The notes below the pieces were generated by a model that was not told the DNA's origin, ran no database searches, and saw nothing but the letters and a program-made list of their open reading frames with translations. A stretch of DNA of 64,000 bases from Marinoscillum sp040222955 (GTDB taxonomy: Bacteria > Bacteroidota > Bacteroidia > Cytophagales > Cyclobacteriaceae), in contig NZ_JAVKCA010000012.1 in assembly GCF_040222955.1 (NCBI RefSeq), forward strand, positions 167,756-231,755, written 5' to 3'. A program made the position numbers and the translations under genes. Shown one piece after another: positions 7,735-14,091 of the stretch; within the stretch, counting starts at the first letter, position 1, and each line of letters begins with the position of its first letter.

Positions 7735-8166
7735 TTACCTTCGTTTTTGGACTTGTTCAGAAGCGATTCTTTCATAACATTAAACCACACATATGCCACG
7801 GTAAGCGCCCACCGGCTAACGCACGAAAATAGTGAATCTGCTGCGTCTTGCCAGAGGGCACTACCCATGGCAAATTAAACCCATTCCTTCAACCATATCC
7901 TAGCTATTTATAACTAAAGAGAGCGTTTCCACCCTTCAGAGATTACTTGTTTCATATTGAAAATTCGCGATAAGCATTCCCCGTGCTTTGTCTCACCCTT
8001 CGACGGGGCTCAGGCTGACAAAGCAAACGCGCCGTTTCTATACGGAGTAGATGGCCTCCACTCTTTGGTGTCCCTCCGTTTTGACTTATCTTGGTACCGA
8101 GCTGCTCTCCTGGGTAAAAGCCATTCGCCACACGAGCCCTTTTAACCTCAAAACCATACGTAACAA
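7735..8166. other. Gene-free stretch holding repeat element C
   Basis: No convincing coding sequence was seen. The right half (7974-8056) carries a copy of the dispersed repeat. The left half contains CCGGCTAACGCACG near 7812, slightly reminiscent of the CCGGCTAATAAC and CCGGCTTAACAAC starts of the direct repeats at 11328 and 12233. Confidence 0.5.
7974..8056. repeat. Dispersed repeat element C
   Basis: GCATTCCCCGTGCTTTG, then CCCTTCGACGGGGCTCAGG and CTGACAAAGCAAACGCGCC, closing with GCCGTTTCTATACGGAGTAG. The first part matches element A (7165-7220). The last 45 bp match element D at 8695-8742 nearly base for base. C and D lie on either side of the cupin gene. Confidence 0.8.
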
Positions 8167-8574
8167 ATGATTCATCCACACAACCATACCGACTCCCTTA
8201 TCCTGAATGCTGGTGAAGGCAGAACTTATCATTGCGGGGGTATGACTGCCGTATTCAAAGCCGACGAGAACGAAACCAACGAAAAATACAGCATTTCGGA
8301 ATGGTGGCTGGAGCCAAAAGCCGACGGACCCGGTCCCCACCTGCATGAGGAGAATGACGAGGTGTTTTATGTCCTGGAGGGAACGGTCTCCATCTTAATA
8401 GGACAGGAATGGGCGCAGGCGGAGAAAGGTGCTTTTGTGAGAATCCCTGCCAGGACCCTTCACGATTTCAAAAATGAGACAGAAGCGAAAGCCGGGATGC
8501 TCAACTTTTTCATTCCCGGAGGCTTTGAGCGAAACATGCCCGCCGTTGTTCGCTGGTTTGCAGAAAATCCTTAA
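8167..8574 (+). CDS. Cupin-domain protein
   Basis: The 135-residue single-domain protein has cupin motif 1 as PGPHLHEENDEVFYVLEG (metal ligands H, H, E as usual) and motif 2 as FVRIPARTLHDFKN. It ends with FFIPGGFERNMPAVVRWF, a C-terminal signature common in small quercetinase-like cupins. No reaction can be assigned. The gene is framed by two copies of the dispersed repeat (7974-8056 and 8695-8742). A short relic of a similar cupin 3' end appears at about 14251-14284. Confidence 0.88.
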   Translation: MIHPHNHTDSLILNAGEGRTYHCGGMTAVFKADENETNEKYSISEWWLEPKADGPGPHLHEENDEVFYVLEGTVSILIGQEWAQAEKGAFVRIPARTLHDFKNETEAKAGMLNFFIPGGFERNMPAVVRWFAENP

Positions 8575-8694
8575 ACTGGTTGGTGTATAAAGGATACCTG
8601 ACGGGTCATTGAAATATCCCTCGAATCTCGATCTCAACGTCTGGTTAAAAATCAGTCATCCCTTTTTTATGTGGTTTTTAAAAAAATATTAAGT

Positions 8695-8742
8695 CTCAGG
8701 CTGACAAAGCAAAACGTGCCGTTTCTATACGGAGTAGATGGT
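8695..8742. repeat. Dispersed repeat element D (right-end fragment)
   Basis: CTCAGGCTGACAAAGC, then GTGCCGTTTCTATACGGAGT and AGATGGTC: the same right end as element C, without the upstream portion. A decayed REP-like stretch (ACCTGACGGGTCATTGAAA) lies 100 bp to the left, near 8596. The remainder of 8575-8816 has no gene. Confidence 0.75.
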
Positions 8743-8816
8743 CAAAAGTCAGAAATTGCGGTACAGTTGTACTAAAGTGACAGATGGGCAGTAGCCACAT
8801 GCATTTTACCGGCCTG

Positions 8817-9242
8817 TTACCTGTCGGCTATTTTAGCTAGTAGTTGATTAGGTTCGATGATCTCAGTTCCATCGAAAGGGTTTAGTTCCAACAAGTCCTG
8901 ATCTCCCGTTACTAAAAAATTAGCCTTTGAAGCTCTGATTAATCCCAGCAAAAAGTTGTCTTTTGGATCTCTGCAAATCTTCGGATCCTCTATGACTTTA
9001 TAGTCGGTTCCGATAAAGTCCATCAGTTTCAGTAGTTCCGTTACTTTCTCCTTGCTGAAATACTTTTGAAATTTCTTCCTTCGTGTTACTTCTGTCAATT
9101 CTGTTCGAAGTTGTTCGGAAAGTATGATTTCAATTCTCTGAGAAGTTAGAAGTTCTGTCAACTCACCAAGTTGATGGCCAATGAGGTAACTGATCCAAAT
9201 ATTGGTGTCGAATATGACCTTAGTTCGCTGTTCGCTTGTCAT
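8817..9242 (-). CDS. PIN-domain toxin (PIN_3-type, putative type II TA)
   Basis: Starting at the ATG at 9242 (MTSEQRTKVIFDTNIWISYLIG) the protein has 141 residues; an upstream ATG at 9266 is also in frame. PIN nuclease acidic residues are visible: D in VIFDTNIW, E in LSEQLRTELTEV, D in CRDPKDNFLLGL and D in FLVTGDQDLLEL. The order and DPKDN motif are those of the 'putative toxin-antitoxin toxin, PIN family' group, predicted RNases. The start overlaps the upstream antitoxin gene by about 23 bp, so translation is probably coupled. The last codons ADR-stop are shared with the antitoxin ends of the two neighbouring modules. Confidence 0.88.
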   Translation of the reverse strand: MTSEQRTKVIFDTNIWISYLIGHQLGELTELLTSQRIEIILSEQLRTELTEVTRRKKFQKYFSKEKVTELLKLMDFIGTDYKVIEDPKICRDPKDNFLLGLIRASKANFLVTGDQDLLELNPFDGTEIIEPNQLLAKIADR

Positions 9243-9447
9243 AAAGGTCTTGTCTGACTTGTTCAACCTCTGACGTTATCTCATTCATAGAAAGTTTGTC
9301 AGTTCGAAAAGCAGTCAATAGCTCAGTCAGTTTGGAGCCAATTGTTTCCTTCTCAAGTTCACGAGAAATCTTGATCTTCTGTTCATCTGGTAAGTTCCTG
9401 ACCAGTTCGAGTATCTCAGAGAAAGAAAGGTTCATGTTCGCTTCCAT
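9220..9447 (-). CDS. Putative antitoxin of the PIN module
   Basis: A 75-residue acidic/helical protein (start at 9447, or at the second ATG encoding MNLSFSEILELV, 9435). The N-terminal motif SFSEILELVRNLPDEQKIKISRELEKE is typical of antitoxin-like proteins paired with PIN_3 toxins. The C-terminal half (LSMNEITSEVEQVRQDLY) would wrap the toxin. It lies immediately upstream of, and overlaps, the toxin gene: the canonical antitoxin-first order, unlike the next two modules. Confidence 0.75.
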   Translation of the reverse strand: MEANMNLSFSEILELVRNLPDEQKIKISRELEKETIGSKLTELLTAFRTDKLSMNEITSEVEQVRQDLYDKRTAN

Positions 9448-9518
9448 AGGTTAAAGTTACGAAAAAGTAGCACTATCTGTTATCATGGTGCAGCTGACAG
9501 ATATGGCACAGTGGCCTC

Positions 9519-9552
9519 CGAGCTTTGTTAATTGCGATAAAAGTAGCTTATC
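9519..9552. repeat. Short dispersed repeat (copy 1)
   Basis: CGAGCTTTGTTAATTGCGAT followed by AAAAGTAGCTTATC. It matches 11698-11730 (CGAGCTTTTTAAATTCCGAT, then AAAAGTATCTTGTC) at about 28 of 34 positions. Both copies are intergenic. Confidence 0.65.
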
Positions 9553-9715
9553 TGTCTGGCTTGGCCAAGGGGTGCATTCAAAGCCTGCTGGCAGGTATCA
9601 AACAAGCATTCGCCATGCAGATTATCCCCATAACCATCGGGACTCCCACGAGTAGAAGATAGAAGAAAGCACTACGGGTTCTTACCTGCCGGCACGGGCA
9701 GGGCGACAGATAAGC
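9546..9715. repeat. Perfect 11-bp inverted repeat enclosing 148 bp
   Basis: GCTTATCTGTC at 9546-9556 is the exact reverse complement of GACAGATAAGC at 9705-9715. It resembles the ends of the toxin-antitoxin cassettes with a TTATCTGTC variant on both arms, but no gene lies inside. It could be an emptied or decayed unit (inference). Confidence 0.55.
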
Positions 9716-9773
9716 GGGATGTTTAGCAGGCACCTTGCAGATGGCTAATTAAGATCATTCGCAATATCGTCTT

Positions 9774-9935
9774 TTACCTGTTCGCCTTTTTACGTTTTGC
9801 CTTCAAATTTTTTAGTTGTTCAGCTAAATAAGCACGTTCCTCACTTAATGACATGTTCATGATGTCATGGCTAACCTGATCACGAATTTCTCTCATTCGT
9901 TCTACCATCGTTTGTGTGCTAGTTGCTGTCTTCAT
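9774..9935 (-). CDS. Small antitoxin-like protein, 53 aa (module 1)
   Basis: A 53-residue frame: MKTATSTQTMVERMREIRDQ, then an acidic/helical middle (HDIMNMSLSEERAYLAEQL) and a basic end KAKRKKANR-stop. It aligns over its length with the 53-residue frame at 10656-10817: same length, MREIR at nearly the same position, NMS/NMT turn and a K-rich AxR end. It lies directly after the PIN toxin gene, in the reverse of the usual order. If the toxin frameshift is repaired, the toxin stop (9919-9921) falls inside this gene, an overlap of 17 bp. Prediction rests on homology between the two loci and context. Confidence 0.75.
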   Translation of the reverse strand: MKTATSTQTMVERMREIRDQVSHDIMNMSLSEERAYLAEQLKNLKAKRKKANR

Positions 9936-10003
9936 CTCTAAAAATTTCCTTCGGTGTTCGGATTTCAGTCATCTGATACCCTTCCCTAAAGTTAATGGAA
10001 TTA

Positions 10004-10387
10004 TTATCCTCTTATACGTTCAAGGTTCACAATATGCTTAAAGTTCCAGCTTGCAAGTACGTCGGCTTTGTAAATTGTAGCCAATGCAATATGCTGACAG
10101 TCCGCCATGCTTGTTCGTCCAACAACGTTCTCAGAAATGTACAATTCGGCTAGTTGTTTGGCTTCCTGGGTTAATTCGACTCTTTCAAAATTCTGCAACG
10201 ATTCGTAGAGTTCTACTATGCGTTCAGGTGCATTATAAATTTCAAGTTCAAGGATTTCAGATACTAGAACTGTTATGCCTTGCGTGTTCAGGACATTAAA
10301 GAATTTTTTAGTTGGATCTTCAAATTCTGCGTCGAAATATCCTCCAAATACTGAAGTGTCGATGTAAACCCGTTTGATCATACACAA
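10004..10387 (-). CDS. PIN-domain toxin, module 1 (C-terminal tail lost by frameshift)
   Basis: 127 residues from 10387, or 125 from the ATG encoding MIKRVYIDTSVFGGYF (10381). PIN residues seen: D in YIDTSVFGG, E in LEIYNAPERI, D in SMADCQHIALAT, and the SWNFKHIVNLERI end strand. It is about 45% identical to the toxin at 10807. The frame ends at GGA TAA TAA, where one extra A relative to the sibling breaks it. In the next frame the missing tail (INFREGYQMTEIRTPKEIF) continues to a stop at 9919-9921 and matches the sibling tail. The catalytic core is complete, so the protein may work without the tail. Confidence 0.85.
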   Translation of the reverse strand: MCMIKRVYIDTSVFGGYFDAEFEDPTKKFFNVLNTQGITVLVSEILELEIYNAPERIVELYESLQNFERVELTQEAKQLAELYISENVVGRTSMADCQHIALATIYKADVLASWNFKHIVNLERIRG

Positions 10388-10655
10388 AGTTCGCTAATTG
10401 CAGAGAACTTGGCAAGTAGCAGGGTGACAGGTAACGCCACGCTCGTAGGAGTGCGCCCCGAGCTTAGCAGAAAGCACTAATCTAGCAGAAGTGCACCAGA
10501 AGCACAACGGTTTCCATGAAGCACAACGTTGCACAAGTAAATATCCAGAACCACAGATTTGTCTAAAAGCGATGAAGTTTCAGAAGGTGCTTCTGTGGGG
10601 CAAGTCCCGATGAAGCTGGAAAAGATGCAGTTTGGCACATAACCGATAGTGTCTG

Positions 10656-10817
10656 TTACCTATCGGCTTTTTTCCTATTCTCCTCGTTGCTGTTCCGATA
10701 GTACTCCTTCAACTGTTCGAAGGTCATATTCTCAGTATCTCTGTCAATCTTGTTTCGAATTTCACGCATCATTTGTACAGCGTCGAATTCCTTATCTGTT
10801 GTTGTCTTAGTCCTCAT
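10656..10817 (-). CDS. Small antitoxin-like protein, 53 aa (module 2)
   Basis: The frame MRTKTTTDKEFDAVQMMREI continues with RNKIDRDTENMTFEQLKEY and ends NRKKADR-stop, 53 residues. It overlaps the toxin stop by 11 bp (10807-10817), so its translation is probably coupled to the toxin. It resembles the equivalent gene at 9774 in length and layout. The order toxin then antitoxin is unusual. A short CCGATAG/CTATCGG inverted repeat around its stop (10643-10666) may act as a weak terminator. Confidence 0.75.
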   Translation of the reverse strand: MRTKTTTDKEFDAVQMMREIRNKIDRDTENMTFEQLKEYYRNSNEENRKKADR

Positions 10818-11268
10818 AGTTCACAATCTCTCTTGGTGTTCGAATCTCAACTGTTCTGTAACCCCTTTGCAGATTAACACCGTTGTATAGATGTATCTTG
10901 TTCAGGTTAACAATATGTTTGAAGTTCCAACTTGTTAAAATCTCAATTTCGTTCACAGTTGCTGTCGCAATGTGTCGGCAATCCGCCAGGCTTTTGACAC
11001 CAACTATTTGGCTGTTAATATATTGTTTGGCCAATATTTCAACGTCCTCCGTTAACTCGACATAGACTTTGTGTTCAGTTGGAAAGTCGTCCAGAAAATT
11101 ACGGATGAATTCAGGTGCATGTTTCAGTTCCTCAGTTAGGAGTTCGGATATGACTATCTGGAATTCGTGCTTCTTGACAGATTCAAAGAAAATTTTAGTC
11201 CAGAATTCGAATTCTTCGTCGAAATACCCTCCAACCACGGAAGTGTCGATATAGACCTTTTTAATCAT
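10807..11268 (-). CDS. PIN-domain toxin, module 2 (intact)
   Basis: 153 residues starting MIKKVYIDTSVVGGYFDEEF. PIN-domain acidic positions: D in YIDTSVVGG, E in LTEELKHAPEF, D in SLADCRHIATAT; the fold closes with SWNFKHIVNLNKI. A 30-residue tail follows (NLQRGYRTVEIRTPREIV), shared with the frameshifted sibling at 10004, so it is probably functional, perhaps for antitoxin contact. VapC-like PIN toxins are Mg-dependent RNases. The upstream leader (AAGTTCG, then GCAAGTAGCA) is conserved between the two modules, suggesting the same promoter arrangement. Confidence 0.88.
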   Translation of the reverse strand: MIKKVYIDTSVVGGYFDEEFEFWTKIFFESVKKHEFQIVISELLTEELKHAPEFIRNFLDDFPTEHKVYVELTEDVEILAKQYINSQIVGVKSLADCRHIATATVNEIEILTSWNFKHIVNLNKIHLYNGVNLQRGYRTVEIRTPREIVNYED

Positions 11269-11327
11269 TCCTTAAAGTTCGTCAAATGCGCAGGTCTTTG
11301 CAAGTAGCACCGCTGATAGGTAATAAC

Positions 11328-11417
11328 CGGCTAATAACCACCAATGGCTGCCACCGCCTTCTAACACTACCAAATCTAGCGGTTTTTAAATCCTGAATAA
11401 ACCATTGTCGGCTATGG
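11328..11417. repeat. 90-bp direct repeat, copy 1
   Basis: CCGGCTAATAACCACCAAT at the left and GCGGTTTTTAAATCCTGAAT, then AAACCATTGTCGGCTAT at the right. The right 45 bp are identical to 12279-12321 apart from a single gap; the left half is diverged. Confidence 0.85.
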
Positions 11418-11439
11418 AGACCCTCAAGCCGGGTAGGCT

Positions 11440-11465
11440 GTTACTTTTCCTTGATGAAAAGTAAC
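11440..11465. repeat. Hairpin: 10-bp perfect inverted repeat
   Basis: GTTACTTTTC and GAAAAGTAAC flank a 6-nt loop. It opens a block (11440-11650) containing ACGGAATTCTGTCGGGCCG and CGCGTAACCCGCCAGCC that looks like a decayed dispersed repeat rather than a gene. Confidence 0.6.
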
Positions 11466-11697
11466 CAAAAATCATGACAGAATGATCACTTCTAACCCTA
11501 TCCGATCACTATCGGGGCCATCGCACGCACGGAATTCTGTCGGGCCGTCCCGCCTTTGCGCAGAGGTTTCAGGTTCATGCATGTTGAGCTTCGCGTTGAA
11601 AGAAAGCCTCTACAAGGAAGGCGCGTAACCCGCCAGCCGTGGCTCACTTGCTGGAGACAACTCCAGCAAGGGCAAAAGGTAAAATGCTGTGTAGCCC

Positions 11698-11730
11698 GAG
11701 CTTTTTAAATTCCGATAAAAGTATCTTGTC
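11698..11730. repeat. Short dispersed repeat (copy 2)
   Basis: CGAGCTTTTTAAATTCCGAT followed by AAAAGTATCTTGTC; partner of 9519-9552. Confidence 0.65.
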
Positions 11731-11795
11731 GAACCCGCATTTGCAGGGGCTCATGGCCTATGGGTTTTTAGCATTTGATGTGTGCTGGCCAATCT

Positions 11796-12188
11796 TCAAT
11801 TTCCAACTATCAAAAGTGCTCCTATAATCAAAAGAATTATCCACCCTGGATGTTTCCCCTTGGTAGCAGTTAAGACTAAGATAGAACCTGCCATCATTGC
11901 ATAAATCGTTAACTGAGTAATCCATCTTATAACTTCCGTATTAAGCTCATTTTGGGTTAGCGATATTTTCACAAGAATAGTCCCAAGACACCAACCAAAA
12001 ATAGTTGCCAGGTGCCAAGTCGCCCAAATGATTCTTATATGTCTTTCTTTCAAGTCAGCACTATTCTTTGATGGAACGATGCTACCTGGATTCCTTTTAC
12101 TGTTGAAAATCAGCAACTCGCCTAAAATTGAATGAACAATCCCCAATATGAAGCACAAAATTCCGGCGATGAGAAAGGAAATATTCAT
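11796..12188 (-). CDS. Hypothetical four-helix membrane protein
   Basis: 130 residues with hydrophobic helices at about residues 3-27, 52-72, 85-105 and 112-128. Polar residues within helices (GIVHSILGE in the first, ATWHLATIFGW in the second) recall small Bacteroidota membrane proteins of unknown role; I cannot name the family. It is an isolated gene bracketed by the two copies of the 90-bp direct repeat, so it may have arrived as a unit (inference). Confidence 0.65.
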   Translation of the reverse strand: MNISFLIAGILCFILGIVHSILGELLIFNSKRNPGSIVPSKNSADLKERHIRIIWATWHLATIFGWCLGTILVKISLTQNELNTEVIRWITQLTIYAMMAGSILVLTATKGKHPGWIILLIIGALLIVGN

Positions 12189-12232
12189 AGATCAATTTTT
12201 ATAAGTTCGGTTTCTCAGCTTGCACACAACAG

Positions 12233-12323
12233 CCGGCTTAACAACACCAATTGCTGGTATCCGCCTTGTGACCCTATCAAATCTGCGGTTTTTAAATCCT
12301 GAATAAACCATTGTCGGCTATAG
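12233..12323. repeat. 90-bp direct repeat, copy 2
   Basis: CCGGCTTAACAACACCAAT at the left, then ATCTGCGGTTTTTAAATCC and AATAAACCATTGTCGGCTAT. Same orientation as copy 1 at 11328; the copies are 905 bp apart. The rest of 12189-12484 is A+T-rich leader sequence for the patatin gene. Confidence 0.85.
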
Positions 12324-12484
12324 GGAAATTCAAGGCTTTCAAAACTCCAAATAAATAATCCGCTGTTTCCAAAATTTATTTTTTGTACTTACCTCATTTG
12401 CTATATGAAATAATCGGAACTTGAATTAAATTTATCAAAAAACACCAAACAATCTCCAAAAGAGAACCACCTAACCAAAGTCGT

Positions 12485-14086
12485 ATGAAAGTTTGCGTAC
12501 AAACAATTCAGCCTTTCGCCTTAACCCTTTTACTTTTGATCGGTTGCAAGAGCGAAGTAATAGTTAACTCTGACATTAAATATCAACCCGTTAAGAGTGT
12601 CTCGTTGAATCCTTATAAATCTGTTCAATTTCGAGATCCAACCAGCCAAAATCCGAATTTAACATTGGGAGTATCAATTGCTGGTGGAGGTTCTAGGGCT
12701 CAGTATTTTGGAATAGGAGTTCTTTTGGGCCTGGAAGAAATCAAGGATCCAAATAATTCAGAAAGTAACAGAAATTTCCTCTCAGAAATTGACTACCTCT
12801 CAACAGTATCTGGTGGTGGATTCGCAGCAGGCTACTATCTGACAATAAAGAAGAATGTTCTTTTCAAAAGTAGTCGTTTCAGTACTTTCAATGAATTCTG
12901 GCTTTCAAAAGCCAGGATAGACTCACTTCAGGAGTTTCTGGGTGCCAAATCTGATTTAAAGGAAGTATTAAATGCCAAGCGGTATGAGAAAAATAAGAAG
13001 AGTCTGAGTTTTCCTTCAAGGATTGACTGGGAACTTCTTCAATATTCAAAAATCGACTTACAAGGACAGTCGATTGATAGAATGTTTTTGAGTGATTTGT
13101 TCATTCCGGCTGGTAGTGATAAACCTCCGCTCTTTCCAATATTGGTAACTAATGGAACCATTTACAATAACCTAGAAAGGTTGCCATTTATGCCTCATAT
13201 TATTGAAGACCTTCAGATTACCAGATCACTCATGCCCGAGCAACCATTATCAAGTGATAATACCGTTTCAAATGGTTATAACTTGCCCCTGACCTATGCC
13301 ATTACAGCAAGCTCTGCATTTCCCGGTATTTTGCCACAAGTAAAATTTGGAATCAAAGAGAGTGCCAATAAAGTGATTAGAGTAATTGATGGTGGGGTAG
13401 TCGATAACCTGGGTTATACAACCTTGATAGAACTATTAAAAGAAGACAAAAATCCAAATCCAAACAAGAGAGCTCTCATCATCGATTGTTCAGCGGCAGG
13501 TCAATCCGACAGATTTAGTAATAACGAAATAATAAAAACTTTCCCCTTAGTTGAAGATGCATTACTTTTTACTGTTGACTCAAAATACATGTATCATCAA
13601 CATGATATTCAAACCGAATTATTAAATAGTGATATCCCAAGAGAAAATTACTTTGTCATTGGAATATCAACACTGAGAACCGAATTGAATAATTTGGATG
13701 AGACCAAGTATCCAGACTTATCAGCTCGTAGAGCTAAACTCCGATCAGAAATAGGCTTAAAAGAATCCAATTCCCAGGCAAAGGCACGATGGGAGAATCT
13801 ATTCTTCGAATTTGAAACCAGCATAATCAGCACCATCAAACCAAATGTAGATGGTCATATTTTAGCTACATCATATGATGACAATAACCTTCGCCCTATT
13901 GACCTATTGACAAATGAGGACTTTGAAAATATCACACCTTTGCAAACTCTTCTTCTTTACGAATTAGCGTCGCAAATAGAAACACGAATACAAATTTGGC
14001 GATTGGAGAAATCCATATTGACCCTAGCCGGAAGATATGCGGTTTTCTTAAAGAGAAAAGAAATCGAAAAGTTGTATCAACTTTGA
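12485..14086 (+). CDS. Patatin-like phospholipase, predicted lipoprotein
   Basis: 533 residues. The N-terminus is a lipoprotein signal (ALTLLLLIGCKSE; lipobox Cys near residue 21). Patatin elements: the oxyanion glycine loop in VSIAGGGSRAQYFGIGVL, the nucleophile segment YLSTVSGGGFAAGYY, a mid-domain ITASSAFPGILPQV and the catalytic Asp in VIDGGVVDNLGY. The nucleophile elbow reads T-V-S-G-G instead of G-x-S-x-G, a known variation in distant members. Predicted to hydrolyse acyl esters at the cell envelope. The low G+C content contrasts with core genes, so it is probably acquired. Repeat element B begins 6 bp after the stop. Confidence 0.88.
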   Translation: MKVCVQTIQPFALTLLLLIGCKSEVIVNSDIKYQPVKSVSLNPYKSVQFRDPTSQNPNLTLGVSIAGGGSRAQYFGIGVLLGLEEIKDPNNSESNRNFLSEIDYLSTVSGGGFAAGYYLTIKKNVLFKSSRFSTFNEFWLSKARIDSLQEFLGAKSDLKEVLNAKRYEKNKKSLSFPSRIDWELLQYSKIDLQGQSIDRMFLSDLFIPAGSDKPPLFPILVTNGTIYNNLERLPFMPHIIEDLQITRSLMPEQPLSSDNTVSNGYNLPLTYAITASSAFPGILPQVKFGIKESANKVIRVIDGGVVDNLGYTTLIELLKEDKNPNPNKRALIIDCSAAGQSDRFSNNEIIKTFPLVEDALLFTVDSKYMYHQHDIQTELLNSDIPRENYFVIGISTLRTELNNLDETKYPDLSARRAKLRSEIGLKESNSQAKARWENLFFEFETSIISTIKPNVDGHILATSYDDNNLRPIDLLTNEDFENITPLQTLLLYELASQIETRIQIWRLEKSILTLAGRYAVFLKRKEIEKLYQL

Positions 14087-14091
14087 TTTTT

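Larger units (their letters stand above)
8816..9504. repeat. Putative toxin-antitoxin cassette 3 (end repeats)
   Basis: The left end GTTACCTGTC (8816-8825) includes the toxin stop codon. The right end is AAGTAGCA followed, after an insert, by TGACAGATATGG (9495-9506). The left end matches GACAGGTAAC at 10426-10435 exactly as an inverted repeat; the local right end is diverged. The layout parallels the modules at 9774-10434 and 10656-11323. Confidence 0.45.
9448..9773. other. Gene-free stretch between toxin-antitoxin modules
   Basis: No gene seen. It contains a perfect 11-bp inverted repeat (GCTTATCTGTC at 9546-9556 and GACAGATAAGC at 9705-9715) enclosing about 150 bp, a repeat shared with 11698 (9519-9552), and several TTAYCTGTC-like motifs resembling the module ends on either side. 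Confidence 0.6.
9774..10434. repeat. Putative toxin-antitoxin cassette 1 (end repeats)
   Basis: TTACCTGT at 9774-9781 pairs with ACAGGTAA at 10427-10434. The left arm contains the antitoxin stop codon. The right arm follows GGCAAGTAGCA, a sequence also found in the same place beside the module ending at 11323. Confidence 0.5.
10656..11323. repeat. Putative toxin-antitoxin cassette 2 (end repeats)
   Basis: TTACCTATC at 10656-10664 and GATAGGTAA at 11315-11323 are exact reverse complements; extended by GGC/GCT they agree at 11 of 12 positions. Module 1 has TTACCTGT/ACAGGTAA in the same places, so the two arms carry matching variants (ATC with GAT here, TGT with ACA there). The left arm includes the antitoxin stop codon. 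Confidence 0.55.
11270..11795. other. Gene-free, repeat-rich stretch
   Basis: Over 500 bp with no convincing gene; the 62-residue frame at 11639 looks accidental. It holds the right end of TA cassette 2, direct-repeat copy 1 (11328-11417), a 26-bp hairpin (11440-11465) followed by an unusual G+C-rich block up to about 11680, and the second copy of a short repeat (11698-11730). Confidence 0.6.

Noticed and set aside
11639..11827. 62-residue ORF in the gene-free stretch
   Set aside because: It overlaps a repeat copy and the end of the membrane-protein gene and has no recognisable features.
8816..12323. Integron-like cassette array with attC sites
   Set aside because: No integrase is present, genes lie on both strands, and no pair fits the attC core sequences (RYYYAAC/GTTRRRY). 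The end repeats are reported instead as an unexplained feature.
12485..14086. CBASS-type phospholipase effector
   Set aside because: The protein is a predicted lipoprotein with no cGAS-like cyclase or accessory gene beside it; those systems use cytosolic effectors.
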